A DNA stretch of 38,988 bases from an uncultured Agathobaculum sp. (lineage in GTDB: Bacteria > Bacillota > Clostridia > Oscillospirales > Butyricicoccaceae): positions 1 to 38,988 of the forward strand of contig NZ_CALWUQ010000011.1 in NCBI RefSeq assembly GCF_944384695.1, in the 5' to 3' direction. Below the pieces are notes generated by a model. It saw only the letters and a list, made by a program, of their open reading frames with translations. It had not been told where the DNA came from and did not search any database. The number at the start of each line of letters is the position of its first letter. Position 1 is the stretch's first letter. Of the stretch, positions 18,703-27,191 are shown piece by piece. A program made the translations under genes and the position numbers.

Positions 18703-18732
18703 CAGGCGGGCGGGTTTCCGTCCGCCTGTTTT
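18703..18732 (+). terminator. Terminator-like hairpin directly upstream of ilvD
   Basis: CAGGCGGGCGG pairs with CCGTCCGCCTG (18703-18713/18718-18728, one G-T) around GTTT, followed by TTTT. It ends only about eight bases before the ilvD ribosome binding site, so it may partly block readthrough into ilvD or act as an attenuator. No promoter for ilvD is evident after it. Confidence 0.6.
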
Positions 18733-18752
18733 GCACAAAGGAGGGAATCCCC

Positions 18753-20417
18753 GTGTCCAAGAGAAGTGACAATATCACTGCGGGCGCAGAGCGTATGCCC
18801 AACCGTTCGCTGCTGCGTGCCTGCGGTTTGACCGACGAAGAAATGAAAAAGCCGATCATCGGCGTGGTTTCCGCATACAGCGAGATCATCCCCGGACACA
18901 TCAATCTGGATAAGATTGCGGACGCTGCCAAGGCGGGTGTGCGCATCGCGGGCGGTACGCCGGTACTGGTTCCGGCGATTGGCGTGTGCGACGGCATCGC
19001 CATGGGCCACATCGGCATGAAGTACTCGCTGCCCAGCCGTGAGCTGATTGCGGACAGCGTTGAGACGCTCGCACAGGCGCACCAGTTTGATGCGCTCGTG
19101 CTGATTCCGAACTGCGATAAGATTGTGCCCGGCATGCTGATGGCTGCCGCGCGTTTGAACATTCCGTCCATCATTGTTTCTGGCGGGCCGATGCTGGCCG
19201 GTCACTATGACGGGCAGGAAATCTCGCTTTCCAAGACCTTTGAGACGGTCGGCGCATACAAAGCCGGTTTGATTGACGATGCCAAGCTCGAAGAATGCGA
19301 GTGCGGCTCGTGCCCGGGCTGCGGATCCTGCTCGGGTATGTATACGGCAAACTCGATGAACTGCCTGTCCGAAGCGATTGGCATGGCGCTGCCCGGCAAT
19401 GGCACCATTCCGGCTGTGCATGCTGCGCGTATCCATCTGGCCAAGCATGCCGGTATTCAGATCATGGAGCTGCTGCGCCGCGATATCAAGCCGCGCGACA
19501 TCCTGACGCCTGCCGCGTTCCGCAACGCGCTGACTTGCGAAATGGCGATTGGCTGCTCGACCAACTCGGTGCTGCACCTGCTCGCGTTGGCAAACGAAGC
19601 GGGCGTGCCGCTCGATTTGAATATGCTCAATGAGCTGTCTGCCAAGGTGCCGAATATCTGCCACCTCGCGCCGGCAGGCCCGCATCATATTGAGGAGCTG
19701 TATATGGCGGGCGGTGTTCCGGCTATTATGAAGGAGCTTACCAAGCGTGAGTTGCTTGATTTGTCGCTCATCACTGCGACCGGCAAGACGGTTGGCGAGA
19801 ACCTTGAGGGCGTTGTGAACAAGAACCCGGAAGTTGTGCGCCCGCTGGAGAACCCGTATTCCGAGACCGGCGGCATTGCGGTGCTGTGGGGCAACATTGC
19901 CAAGAATGGCTGTGTTGTCAAGCGCTCGGCTGTCGCACCGGAAATGATGGTGCACGAAGGTCCGGCGCGTGTGTTCGATTCCGAGGACGACGCAATCAAG
20001 GCCATCTATGCCGGTGAGATCCATAAGGGTGACGTGGTGGTTATCCGCTATGAAGGCCCGAAGGGTGGCCCCGGTATGCGTGAGATGCTCAATCCGACGT
20101 CCGCGCTGGCAGGCATGCAGCTCGACAAGGACTGCGCGCTGATTACGGACGGCCGTTTCTCCGGCGCATCCCGTGGCGCATCGATTGGTCACGTTTCGCC
20201 GGAAGCTGCGGCGGGCGGCGAAATCGCGCTGATCCAAGAGGGCGACAGGATTGCCATTGATATCCCGAACAGCAAGGTCAATGTCCTGATTTCCGATGAG
20301 GAGATGGAAGCGCGCCGCGCAAAATTTGTGCCGCGTGAGCCGAACATCAAGTCGGGCTGGCTGTATCGTTATTCGCGGCTGGTCACATCGGCTGACCAAG
20401 GCGCGGTACTGCGGTAA
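18753..20417 (+). CDS. ilvD: Dihydroxy-acid dehydratase
   Basis: Iron-sulfur enzyme that dehydrates 2,3-dihydroxy acids to 2-oxo acids in Val/Ile/Leu synthesis. 554 residues, the usual length. Fe-S cysteines are in [12 protein letters not shown] and in [42 protein letters not shown] is the conserved substrate/metal region. GTG 18753 was chosen: AAAGGAGGG lies 8-14 bases upstream, and the product then begins [20 protein letters not shown], like its homologues. An upstream ATG at 18696 in frame would translate through the terminator-like hairpin and has no ribosome binding site. Confidence 0.96.
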   Translation: MSKRSDNITAGAERMPNRSLLRACGLTDEEMKKPIIGVVSAYSEIIPGHINLDKIADAAKAGVRIAGGTPVLVPAIGVCDGIAMGHIGMKYSLPSRELIADSVETLAQAHQFDALVLIPNCDKIVPGMLMAAARLNIPSIIVSGGPMLAGHYDGQEISLSKTFETVGAYKAGLIDDAKLEECECGSCPGCGSCSGMYTANSMNCLSEAIGMALPGNGTIPAVHAARIHLAKHAGIQIMELLRRDIKPRDILTPAAFRNALTCEMAIGCSTNSVLHLLALANEAGVPLDLNMLNELSAKVPNICHLAPAGPHHIEELYMAGGVPAIMKELTKRELLDLSLITATGKTVGENLEGVVNKNPEVVRPLENPYSETGGIAVLWGNIAKNGCVVKRSAVAPEMMVHEGPARVFDSEDDAIKAIYAGEIHKGDVVVIRYEGPKGGPGMREMLNPTSALAGMQLDKDCALITDGRFSGASRGASIGHVSPEAAAGGEIALIQEGDRIAIDIPNSKVNVLISDEEMEARRAKFVPREPNIKSGWLYRYSRLVTSADQGAVLR

Positions 20418-20424
20418 AATACGG

Positions 20425-20456
20425 AAAAACCCGAAGCCATTGCTTCGGGTTTTTTG
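20425..20456 (+). terminator. ilvD terminator
   Basis: ACCCGAAGC / GCTTCGGGT (20429-20437/20442-20450) around CATT, preceded by A's and followed by TTTTT. A textbook intrinsic terminator. Confidence 0.9.
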
Positions 20457-20471
20457 TATGTTGCAGATGGC

Positions 20472-20500
20472 TTGTTTCCGTCGGATAAATCTGGTATACT
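20472..20500 (+). promoter_or_regulatory. Probable pyrE promoter
   Basis: TTGTTT (20472-20477) and TATACT (20495-20500), spacer 17 bases, 33 bases before the chosen pyrE start and right after the ilvD terminator. Confidence 0.6.
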
Positions 20501-20532
20501 GATGATAAATGAGAGTAAAGGTGGAACGAGTT

Positions 20533-21195
20533 ATGCTTTCTGAGGCAAAAAAAGAATTTATTGAATTTATGATGAGCGCGGATGTGCTGCGTTTCGGTGA
20601 TTTTACGACCAAGTCCGGCCGCAAGACCCCGTATTTTGTCAATACCGGCAACTATAAGACCGGTTTGCAGAATTCCCGTCTGGGTGAGTTCTACGCGGCG
20701 CTCGTCAAGGAGACCATCGGTGACAATTTCGACGCGATGTTCGGCCCGGCATACAAGGGCATTCCGCTGGCAACTTCGGTGTCCGGTGCGCTCGCGCGCA
20801 ATTACGGCATCGACAAGCCGTTTTTCTTTAACCGCAAAGAGGCTAAGGACCATGGCGAGGGCGGCAATATCGTCGGCTACAAGCCCAAGGATGGCGACCG
20901 CGTCATCATCATTGAGGACGTGATTACCGCAGGCACGGCCATTCGCGAAACCATGCCGGTGCTCAAGGGCTGCGCAGATGTTAAGGTGACCGATATGTTC
21001 ATCTCGGTTAACCGCTGCGAGGTCGGCACAACGCCGGGCAAGACCGCAGTCATGGAGGTCGGCGAGGAGTTCGGCATCAAGGTGCATGCGCTCGTCACCG
21101 TGCAGGATATCCGGGAGTATCTGGCGGACAAGGCAGAGTATGCCGACTTGCTGCCGCTGATGGATGCTTATATGGAGCAGTACTGCGTGTTCTGA
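20533..21195 (+). CDS. pyrE: Orotate phosphoribosyltransferase
   Basis: Transfers phosphoribose from PRPP to orotate, giving OMP in pyrimidine synthesis. 220 residues. Features: DFTTKSGRKTPYFVNTGNY at the orotate site, FGPAYKGIPLA, FFFNRKEAKDHGEGG (the mobile catalytic loop with Lys), and the PRPP loop VIIIEDVITAGTAIRE. ATG 20533 follows AAAGGTGG; an in-frame ATG eight codons upstream lacks a site and would start within about nine bases of the expected transcript start. It stands alone, away from other pyr genes, with its own promoter and terminator. Confidence 0.95.
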   Translation: MLSEAKKEFIEFMMSADVLRFGDFTTKSGRKTPYFVNTGNYKTGLQNSRLGEFYAALVKETIGDNFDAMFGPAYKGIPLATSVSGALARNYGIDKPFFFNRKEAKDHGEGGNIVGYKPKDGDRVIIIEDVITAGTAIRETMPVLKGCADVKVTDMFISVNRCEVGTTPGKTAVMEVGEEFGIKVHALVTVQDIREYLADKAEYADLLPLMDAYMEQYCVF

Positions 21196-21212
21196 ATCGA
21201 AAAAATGCAGAG

Positions 21213-21252
21213 AAAAAAACGGCTTGTTCGCAAGGGAAACAAGCCGTTTTTT
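21213..21252. terminator. Bidirectional terminator, pyrE / aminotransferase
   Basis: A 13-base perfect stem (21216-21228/21238-21250, core ACGGCTTGTT), A-rich on the left and T-rich on the right. It serves both convergent genes. Confidence 0.9.
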
Positions 21253-21255
21253 GCT

Positions 21256-22428
21256 TTAGGATAAGGATTGCAGGAATTTACGGATGCGGAAGCAGGCTTC
21301 GCGCAGATGGTTCATCGAATAGGAATAGGAAATACGCACATGTCCCTCACCGCTGGTGCCGAATGCGTTGCCGGGCACGACCGCGACCTTTTGCTCGCGG
21401 AGCAGTCGCTCGCAGAATTCCTCGCACGACAGCCCGGTGGAAGTGATGGACGGGAACATATAGAATGCGCCCTGCGGCTCGAAGCATGCCAGCCCCATCG
21501 AGCGCAGCTCACCGAGCAGGTAACGTCGGCGGATATCGTATTGAGTGCGCATCCGCTCGATGTCGTCCTCGCCCGAACGGATGGCTTCGATGCCTGCAAA
21601 TTGCGCGGTGGTCGGCGCGGACATGATGCCAAACTGGTGCACCTTGCAGATGTGGCGCATCAGCTCTTTGGGGCCCATCGCCCAGCCGAGACGCCAGCCG
21701 GTCATGGCATAGGACTTGGAAAAGCCGTCCACAACGATGGTGCGCTCCTGCATGCCGGGCAATTCCGCAAAGCAAACATGCGGGTCCTTGCCGTAGGTCA
21801 GGCTGCAATAGATTTCGTCCGACAGCACGATGATATTGGTATCGCGCAGGACGGCTGCAATCGCTTCCAGCTCGTCCCGCGTCATAATGGCGCCGGTCGG
21901 GTTGTTGGGATAGGGCAGAATGAGCAGCTTGGTGCGCGGCGTGATGGCTGCGCGCAGCGCATCCGCAGTCAGCTTGAACTGGTCCTCTACGCGCGTCGGC
22001 AGCGGGACGGGAACGCCGCCCGCCATTTGGGTCAGCGGCGTATAGCAGACGAAGCTCGGCTCCGGGATGAGCACCTCATCACCGGGGTTGACCAGCGCGC
22101 GGATAGCGTTGTCGATGGCCTCGGAACCGCCTACCGTCACCAGAATTTCCTTGTCTGCATCGTAGCAGAGCTGGTATTTGCGCCGGGTCAGCGCTGCAAT
22201 CTGGCGGCGCAGCTCGGCAAGACCCCAGTTTGAAGTGTAGAAGGTCTGGCCTTTTTCCAGCGACTGAATGCCCGCGCGGCGAATCTGCCACGGGGTTTCA
22301 AAATCCGGTTCGCCCACGCCGAGCGAGATGGCATCCGGCATGGTCGCAACGACGTCAAAAAATTTGCGGATGCCGGAGGGTTTGACCGACTTGACACGGT
22401 CGGAGAGCAACTGTTCGTAATCTACCAT
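21256..22428 (-). CDS. PLP-dependent aminotransferase, class I/II
   Basis: A 390-residue fold-type I aminotransferase. Substrate-side block AISLGVGEPDFETPWQI; VGGSEAIDNAIRALVNPGDEVLIPEPSF; PYPNNPTGAIM; SDEIYCSLTYG; and the Schiff-base lysine in VDGFSKSYAMTGWRLGW near residue 237. Closest in general look to aromatic/aspartate-type enzymes (AraT/PatA-like), but the substrate cannot be read from sequence. Because the his operon lacks hisC, a role in histidinol-phosphate transamination cannot be ruled out, though nothing specific supports it. It overlaps the upstream Lrp gene by seven bases, an arrangement common in Clostridia. Confidence 0.9.
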   Translation of the reverse strand: MVDYEQLLSDRVKSVKPSGIRKFFDVVATMPDAISLGVGEPDFETPWQIRRAGIQSLEKGQTFYTSNWGLAELRRQIAALTRRKYQLCYDADKEILVTVGGSEAIDNAIRALVNPGDEVLIPEPSFVCYTPLTQMAGGVPVPLPTRVEDQFKLTADALRAAITPRTKLLILPYPNNPTGAIMTRDELEAIAAVLRDTNIIVLSDEIYCSLTYGKDPHVCFAELPGMQERTIVVDGFSKSYAMTGWRLGWAMGPKELMRHICKVHQFGIMSAPTTAQFAGIEAIRSGEDDIERMRTQYDIRRRYLLGELRSMGLACFEPQGAFYMFPSITSTGLSCEEFCERLLREQKVAVVPGNAFGTSGEGHVRISYSYSMNHLREACFRIRKFLQSLS

Positions 22429-22913
22429 GCAATCATGACCTCTCTCTTATCGTTATCCGAGGGGTCAAATTCCACGCCGTAATCCTTGTATTTTTTCAGA
22501 ATAAAATGCGTGCCGGTCGAAAGGACATTCTCCATCGGCGCGAGCTGCTCGGAGACAAAGCGCGCGACTTCCCGCATGGAGCGGTCCTTGATGATGACCG
22601 TCAAATCGAAGCCGCCGCTCATCAGATAGACGCTTTCCACCTGATGATGGGAGTAGATTTGGCGTGCGATTTCGTCAAAGCCCATGCCCTTCTGCGGGGT
22701 GATTTTGACCTCGATGAGTGCGGTGACGCTCTCTTTTGCGGTTTTGTCCCAGTCGACAACGGTTTTATAGCCCAGAATGGTCGAATTTTTTTCAAAAGTC
22801 CGGATGGCATCCGTGACCTCCTCCTCGCTTGCACCGGTCATGGCGGCAAGCTGGGCAGGTGTCAGGCGTGCGTCCTGACTGAGCAAATCCAGCAGCTTTT
22901 CAGGATTTTCCAT
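22422..22913 (-). CDS. Lrp/AsnC-family transcriptional regulator
   Basis: 163 residues. The N-terminal winged helix-turn-helix (LLDLLSQDARLTPAQLAAMTGASEEEV) is followed by the RAM/ACT-like effector domain (VTALIEVKITPQKGMGFDEIARQIYSHHQVESVYLMSGGFDLTVII), with the GG-FD motif typical of Lrp proteins. It probably controls its own operon with the overlapping aminotransferase gene and may sense an amino acid; the effector is unknown. ATG with GGAGGTTGTTATC upstream. A perfect palindrome lies right at its predicted transcript start. Confidence 0.92.
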   Translation of the reverse strand: MENPEKLLDLLSQDARLTPAQLAAMTGASEEEVTDAIRTFEKNSTILGYKTVVDWDKTAKESVTALIEVKITPQKGMGFDEIARQIYSHHQVESVYLMSGGFDLTVIIKDRSMREVARFVSEQLAPMENVLSTGTHFILKKYKDYGVEFDPSDNDKREVMIAW

Positions 22914-22952
22914 GATAACAACCTCCTGTTTGAGTCAGTTTGCAGTCATAGG

Positions 22953-22971
22953 ACAGTGTGCAGCACTGTCG
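22953..22971. promoter_or_regulatory. Palindrome at the lrp promoter, candidate operator
   Basis: GACAGTG-TGCAG-CACTGTC, a perfect 7-base inverted repeat whose right arm ends at about the expected +1 of the minus-strand promoter. A position for autoregulation by the Lrp-like protein; direct proof is lacking. Confidence 0.4.
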
Positions 22972-22979
22972 TATGGCTA

Positions 22980-23009
22980 TTATACACCAGAACGAATGAA
23001 TTTGTCCAC
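22980..23009 (-). promoter_or_regulatory. Promoter of the lrp-aminotransferase operon
   Basis: On the minus strand TGGACA (23004-23009) and TATAAT (22980-22985), spacer 18 bases. Confidence 0.7.
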
Positions 23010-23122
23010 TGCGCGGCCTGTTTTGATAACAAATCTCGAAGCAACCAGCCATATACGCCGGCCGTGCGCGACATGGCGGCGCAGGTGGGGGATACGGGCG
23101 GGATAAGTTGCTGCAATGCAGA

Positions 23123-23140
23123 AGCCGCCTGTCGGCGGCT
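23123..23140. terminator. GC-rich hairpin after fhs, possible terminator
   Basis: AGCCGCC-TGTC-GGCGGCT, 7 bp, extendable outward by GCAAT/ATTGC-type pairing. It lies 25-40 bases beyond the fhs stop on the minus strand but has no clear T run, so the terminator call is tentative. Confidence 0.4.
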
Positions 23141-23165
23141 CCTGTTTATGCAATTGCAATCGGGA

Positions 23166-24836
23166 TTAGAACAGACCGGTGATTTTGCCGTCTGCGTCTA
23201 CATCAATTTTTTCAGCAGCCGGCACCTTGGGCAGGCCCGGCATGGTCATAATGGCGCCGGTCTCCACCACAACAAAGCCAGCGCCCGCAGCCAGACGCGC
23301 GGAGCGGACGTTGACGACAAATTCGGTCGGACGGCCGAGCAGCGCCGGGTCATCGGACAGGGAATACTGGGTCTTGGCAACACAAACGGGCAGGTTACCG
23401 TAGCCCATTTCGGTGATGTTTGCCAGCTCCTTATGTGCTGCCGGCGCGATGGTGACGCCCAGCGCACCATAAATCTCCTTGGCAATCTTGCGAATCTTGT
23501 CCTCAAGCGGGAGTTCATCCTCATACAGCATATGGAAGTCCGCTTTGCCTTCGTCCAGAACGGCAAGCACCTCCTGCGCCAGCGCCTTGCCGCCCTCGCC
23601 GCCCTTGGCGAATACTTCGGACAGGGCCACCCGCACGCCGCGCGCAGCGCAGTGCTGACGGATGAATTCCACTTCCTCTTCGGTATCGGTCGGGAAAGCG
23701 TTGATGGCTACGACCGTCGGTACGCCGAACTTTTTCATATTGTCCAGATGGGCGTCCAGATTGCAGATGCCATGCTCCAGCGCAGACAGGTTGGGCTGGT
23801 TCAGCTCGGCCTTGGGCACGCCGCCATTGTATTTCAGCGCGCGCACGGTCGCAACGATAACGATGCAGTCGGGCGAAAGACCGGCCTTGCGGCACTTGAT
23901 ATCCATGAACTTTTCCGCGCCGAGGTCTGCGCCGAAACCGGCTTCCGTGATGGCGATGTCTGCCAGCCGCAGCGCGAGCTTGGTGGCCTGCACACTGTTG
24001 CAGCCGTGTGCAATGTTGGCGAACGGGCCGCCGTGCATCAATGCGGGCGTGCCCTCCAGCGTCTGCACCAGATTGGGCTTGATGGCGTCCTTCATCAGCG
24101 CGGTCATTGCGCCTTCTGCCTTGAGGTCGCGCGCGTAAATCGGCTTGCCCTCATAAGAGTAGGCCACCAGAATATCCCCGAAACGCTTTTTGAGGTCCTC
24201 CAAATCCGAGGCAAGGCACAGGATTGCCATGACCTCGGAGGCGACCGTAATCATAAAGTGGTCCTCGCGCGGCACGCCGTTGACCTTGCCGCCAAGGCCG
24301 ATGGTGATATTGCGCAGGGCGCGGTCGTTCATGTCCATGACGCGGGTGAAGATAATGCGGCGCGGGTCGATGCCCAGTGCATTGCCCTGCTGCATATGGT
24401 TGTCCAGCATGGCGCACAGCAGGTTGTTGGCAGCCGTGATGGCATGCATATCGCCGGTGAAGTGCAGATTGATGTCCTCCATCGGCACGACCTGTGCATA
24501 GCCGCCGCCGGCAGCGCCGCCCTTGATGCCGAATACCGGGCCGAGGGACGGCTCACGCAGTGCAATCATGGCCTTTTTGCCGAGCTTTGCCATTGCCTGA
24601 CCGAGGCCGACGGTCGTGGTGGTTTTGCCCTCGCCGGCCGGGGTGGGGTTGATGGCAGTGACGAGCACCAGCTTACCGTCCGGCTGACCGGCCGTTTTTT
24701 TCCAGACATCGGCAGACAGCTTGGCTTTGTATTTTCCGTATAATTCCAGGTCCTCCACATCCAGACCGGCGGATGCGGCGACTTCGGTGATGGGGCGCAT
24801 CTGGCAGCCCTGTGCGATTTCGATATCGGATAGCAT
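23166..24836 (-). CDS. fhs: Formate-tetrahydrofolate ligase
   Basis: Makes 10-formyl-THF from formate, THF and ATP; feeds purine and one-carbon metabolism and, in acetogens, the methyl branch of the Wood-Ljungdahl pathway. 556 residues, normal length. The ATP-binding loop is [20 protein letters not shown] near residue 65, followed by [32 protein letters not shown] strands, [19 protein letters not shown], and the C-terminal [14 protein letters not shown] typical of the family. No folD or other folate gene is adjacent, so acetogenesis cannot be inferred. The ribosome binding site is AGGAGGAA. Confidence 0.97.
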   Translation of the reverse strand: MLSDIEIAQGCQMRPITEVAASAGLDVEDLELYGKYKAKLSADVWKKTAGQPDGKLVLVTAINPTPAGEGKTTTTVGLGQAMAKLGKKAMIALREPSLGPVFGIKGGAAGGGYAQVVPMEDINLHFTGDMHAITAANNLLCAMLDNHMQQGNALGIDPRRIIFTRVMDMNDRALRNITIGLGGKVNGVPREDHFMITVASEVMAILCLASDLEDLKKRFGDILVAYSYEGKPIYARDLKAEGAMTALMKDAIKPNLVQTLEGTPALMHGGPFANIAHGCNSVQATKLALRLADIAITEAGFGADLGAEKFMDIKCRKAGLSPDCIVIVATVRALKYNGGVPKAELNQPNLSALEHGICNLDAHLDNMKKFGVPTVVAINAFPTDTEEEVEFIRQHCAARGVRVALSEVFAKGGEGGKALAQEVLAVLDEGKADFHMLYEDELPLEDKIRKIAKEIYGALGVTIAPAAHKELANITEMGYGNLPVCVAKTQYSLSDDPALLGRPTEFVVNVRSARLAAGAGFVVVETGAIMTMPGLPKVPAAEKIDVDADGKITGLF

Positions 24837-24871
24837 AACAGTTCCTCCTGTACATTTTACACAGTGACATT

Positions 24872-24900
24872 ATTATAACAATGTTCTGCACAGTTTTCCA
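24872..24900 (-). promoter_or_regulatory. Probable fhs promoter
   Basis: Minus strand TGGAAA (24895-24900) and TATAAT (24872-24877), spacer 17 bases, 36 bases ahead of the fhs ATG. Confidence 0.65.
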
Positions 24901-24934
24901 GCGTATCCAGCGAAAAATTTGCCGAATTTGCGAC

Positions 24935-24963
24935 TCGAAAAAGCGGGCGCGTTGTGGTATGAT
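24935..24963 (+). promoter_or_regulatory. Possible rodA promoter
   Basis: TCGAAA (24935-24940) and TATGAT (24958-24963), spacer 17 bases, 39 bases before the start. The -35 box is weak; the region is divergent from the fhs promoter. Confidence 0.45.
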
Positions 24964-25001
24964 ATAAAGCGTATATAATTTCGGCAAAAAGGAGGGTCGG
25001 C

Positions 25002-26132
25002 ATGGACGTTTTCAAAACAATCACGCATTATATCAAAAACACCGACCTGTATCTGGCTATATTGGCGCTGCTCTGTTCGAGTTACGGTATGGTGCTGATT
25101 TATTCGGCAACGCTCAATCCGGCAACTGCACTGGATGGCAGCACGCGCAACCTGATTGTGCAGGGGGCGGCGATTATCATTGGTCTGGGCGCCTTTGTGG
25201 TGATGAGCCTGATTGATTTGGAAGGCATGAGCGGCTGGTGGAAAATCTTTGTGCTGGTCAACATCGGTCTGCAATTTCTGTTGTTTACACCGCTCGGGCA
25301 GGAAGTCAACGGCCAGCGTGCATGGCTCAATCTGGGCGTGACCAGCTTGCAGCCGGGCGAGCTGGGTAAGCTGATTTTCATTTTTACGCTTGCGGCGCAT
25401 ATCTCGGAAATAAAAGACCATATCAGCGAATGGCGCGGGCTGTTCGTTATCGGTCTGCATACGCTGATTATGATGGGCGCGGTCGTCATCGCTTCGGGCG
25501 ATACCGGCATGGCGATTCAATATTTCATGATTGCGCTCATTATGCTGTTTGCTGCAGGGCTTTCGCTCAAGTGGCTGGGCGCAGGCTTCGGACTCGGCAT
25601 CATCAGCATTCCGATTGTATGGAATTTTATTTTAAAGGATTACCAGAAAACCCGTATTCTGGTGCTGTTCGACCCGTCCATTGATACGGATGCCTCAATG
25701 CAGGCCACCTATGGCAAAATCGCCATCGGTTCGGGACAGTTTTCCGGACAGGGGTTGACGCACGGCACAATGACACAGATGCAGCTGGTGTCGGAGAACC
25801 AGACCGACTATATCTTTTCGGTCGCGGGCGAGGAGCTGGGCTTTATCGGCTGCATGCTGATTATCTGCCTGCTGGGGCTGCTGATTTTGCGGCTCTTCTA
25901 TGTGTCTTATCGCGCGTCTACTACGTTTTCCGCGCTGCTGGCTGTGGGCGTGGGCGGCATGTTCCTGTTCCAAACCTTTATGAATATTTTTATGAACATC
26001 GGTTTGCTGCCTGTCATGGGTCTGACGCTGCCGTTCTTCTCTTATGGCGGCACTTCGGTGGTGACCATGTATTCCGCACTCGGTATTGCGGCGGGCGTGC
26101 GCATGCGCGAAAAACCATCCTGGCTGCAATAA
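25002..26132 (+). CDS. rodA: SEDS-family peptidoglycan polymerase (RodA/FtsW/SpoVE)
   Basis: 376 residues with about ten membrane helices. SEDS proteins are glycosyltransferases that polymerise lipid II with a partner class B PBP. Family blocks: LYLAILALLCSSYGMVLIYSAT in helix 1; NGQRAWLNLGVTSLQPGELGKL, the signature loop; ASGDTGMAIQYF; the long extracellular loop ending GQGLTHGTMTQM; NQTDYIFSVAGEELGFIG; and MGLTLPFFSYGGTSV near the end. RodA is favoured over FtsW by the loop style and short cytoplasmic tails, but which morphogenetic system it serves is not certain. Monocistronic, with AAAGGAGGG upstream and a terminator after. Confidence 0.9.
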   Translation: MDVFKTITHYIKNTDLYLAILALLCSSYGMVLIYSATLNPATALDGSTRNLIVQGAAIIIGLGAFVVMSLIDLEGMSGWWKIFVLVNIGLQFLLFTPLGQEVNGQRAWLNLGVTSLQPGELGKLIFIFTLAAHISEIKDHISEWRGLFVIGLHTLIMMGAVVIASGDTGMAIQYFMIALIMLFAAGLSLKWLGAGFGLGIISIPIVWNFILKDYQKTRILVLFDPSIDTDASMQATYGKIAIGSGQFSGQGLTHGTMTQMQLVSENQTDYIFSVAGEELGFIGCMLIICLLGLLILRLFYVSYRASTTFSALLAVGVGGMFLFQTFMNIFMNIGLLPVMGLTLPFFSYGGTSVVTMYSALGIAAGVRMREKPSWLQ

Positions 26133-26162
26133 ATGCACACAAGAAAAACAGAGCAAAAAGAT

Positions 26163-26199
26163 ACGGTGTAACCTCCATCGGGGGTTACACCGTTTTTTT
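26163..26199 (+). terminator. rodA terminator
   Basis: ACGGTGTAACC / GGTTACACCGT (26163-26173/26183-26193) followed by a seven-T run. Confidence 0.92.
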
Positions 26200-26240
26200 G
26201 ATTGGAGCCGTTAATCTGCGAAGGGAGGACCGCCGCATGG

Positions 26241-26286
26241 CAAACAAAAGGCAGGGCGGTACAACCAAACGGCTATACCGCCCTGC
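26241..26286 (-). terminator. Terminator of the iolG-hyi operon
   Basis: GCAGGGCGGTA / TACCGCCCTGC (26251-26261/26276-26286), 11 bp perfect, with a minus-strand CTTTTGTTTG tail. About 40 bases after the hyi-like stop. Confidence 0.8.
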
Positions 26287-26326
26287 GGCGATGGAATATT
26301 TTTAGGAAACGTGTCGTTCCGTGGAG

Positions 26327-27115
26327 TCAGCAATGCTCCATAATGGCCTTGACCGCGGTCTTGGTGTCGGTCAGCGGGAACAGCTCGTAGCCGACGCGAC
26401 CAGTATAACCGCAGGCTTCCAGATGCGAAATCACTTTTTTGTAATTGATTTCGCCCGTGCCCGGCTCGTGACGACCCGGTGCATCCGCCACATGGATATG
26501 ACCAAACGTGTCGCCGTACTTGGTGATGGTGTCGCAGATGCAGCCTTCGTTGATTTGCATGTGGTACACGTCGTACAGCAGCTTGAGCCGCGGCGAACCA
26601 ATCAGCCGAACGATTTCCGCGCCCATCTGGGTGGTCGCAAGGAAGTTGCCGACGTGGTCGGTCGTAATGTTAAGTGCCTCAAGGTTGAGGTTGATGCCCT
26701 CGGCCTCCGCGAGCTTGGCGCAGTCGAGCAGCATGTCATACATCGAGCACAGCTTGACCGTGTGCGACAGGTTATCATAGTGATTGACCACAATGCCGCC
26801 TTCACCGAGCGCGTTGGAGTGAATGGTCACGCTGGAAGCGCCGACCTTTTTCGCAGCGGCAATCGACTGCTTGAGAAAGTCGATATATTTCTCTTTATGG
26901 GTGGGGTCGACGAGCGAAAAGTCCGCGTCGCCGTTAAAGCCGGAAATCGCGATGCCGGCCTTTTCCGACGCGGCGCGCGTCGCGTCCAAATCGCGGATGC
27001 GCCAGTCCCAGAATTCTACGGCTTCAAAACCATCGTCCTTGGCGGCCTGAAAGCGGTCCAGCCAGTCCAACTCGGTGTACAGCGTGTCAATGCATGCGCA
27101 TTTTCTCAGTGCCAT
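26327..27115 (-). CDS. hyi: Hydroxypyruvate isomerase-like / sugar phosphate isomerase-epimerase
   Basis: 262-residue xylose-isomerase-type TIM barrel. ISGFNGDADFSLVDPTHKEKYIDFLKQSI, VTIHSNALGEGG, INLNLEALN with a likely metal-binding Glu, LLYDVYHMQINEG with Asp/His ligands, GHIHVADAPGRHEPGTGEINY with the HVAD(x)PGR motif, and GYELFP. The DVYHMQ and GRHEPGTGE blocks are the ones used to recognise Hyi-type enzymes, but related barrels act on inosose or other keto sugars. Sitting directly downstream of iolG, it could take part in polyol or sugar-acid use. AGGAGGAGA ribosome binding site; 76 bases after iolG. Confidence 0.8.
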   Translation of the reverse strand: MALRKCACIDTLYTELDWLDRFQAAKDDGFEAVEFWDWRIRDLDATRAASEKAGIAISGFNGDADFSLVDPTHKEKYIDFLKQSIAAAKKVGASSVTIHSNALGEGGIVVNHYDNLSHTVKLCSMYDMLLDCAKLAEAEGINLNLEALNITTDHVGNFLATTQMGAEIVRLIGSPRLKLLYDVYHMQINEGCICDTITKYGDTFGHIHVADAPGRHEPGTGEINYKKVISHLEACGYTGRVGYELFPLTDTKTAVKAIMEHC

Positions 27116-27191
27116 TGTGCTCAGTCTCCTCCTGACAGATGATATGTGGGTGTGCTATGGTTCCATGACCATCTTACCACGTGTGGGGCGG

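Noticed and set aside
18499..18732. Hairpin tract as a CRISPR array
   Set aside because: The inverted repeats differ from one another in sequence, and there is no regular spacer pattern or cas gene.
18696..18752. Upstream ATG as the ilvD start
   Set aside because: Would put the terminator-like hairpin in the coding sequence and lacks a ribosome binding site; GTG 18753 has both the site and the conserved N-terminus.
22506..24743. 745-codon open frame on the plus strand opposite lrp and fhs
   Set aside because: Runs through the lrp promoter and most of fhs in reverse; low-complexity Ala/Gly/His/Arg/Val text with no recognisable domain.
26202..26390. 62-codon open frame on the plus strand after rodA
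   Set aside because: Lies over the minus-strand terminator of the iolG operon and the end of hyi; no ribosome binding site and no protein-like pattern.
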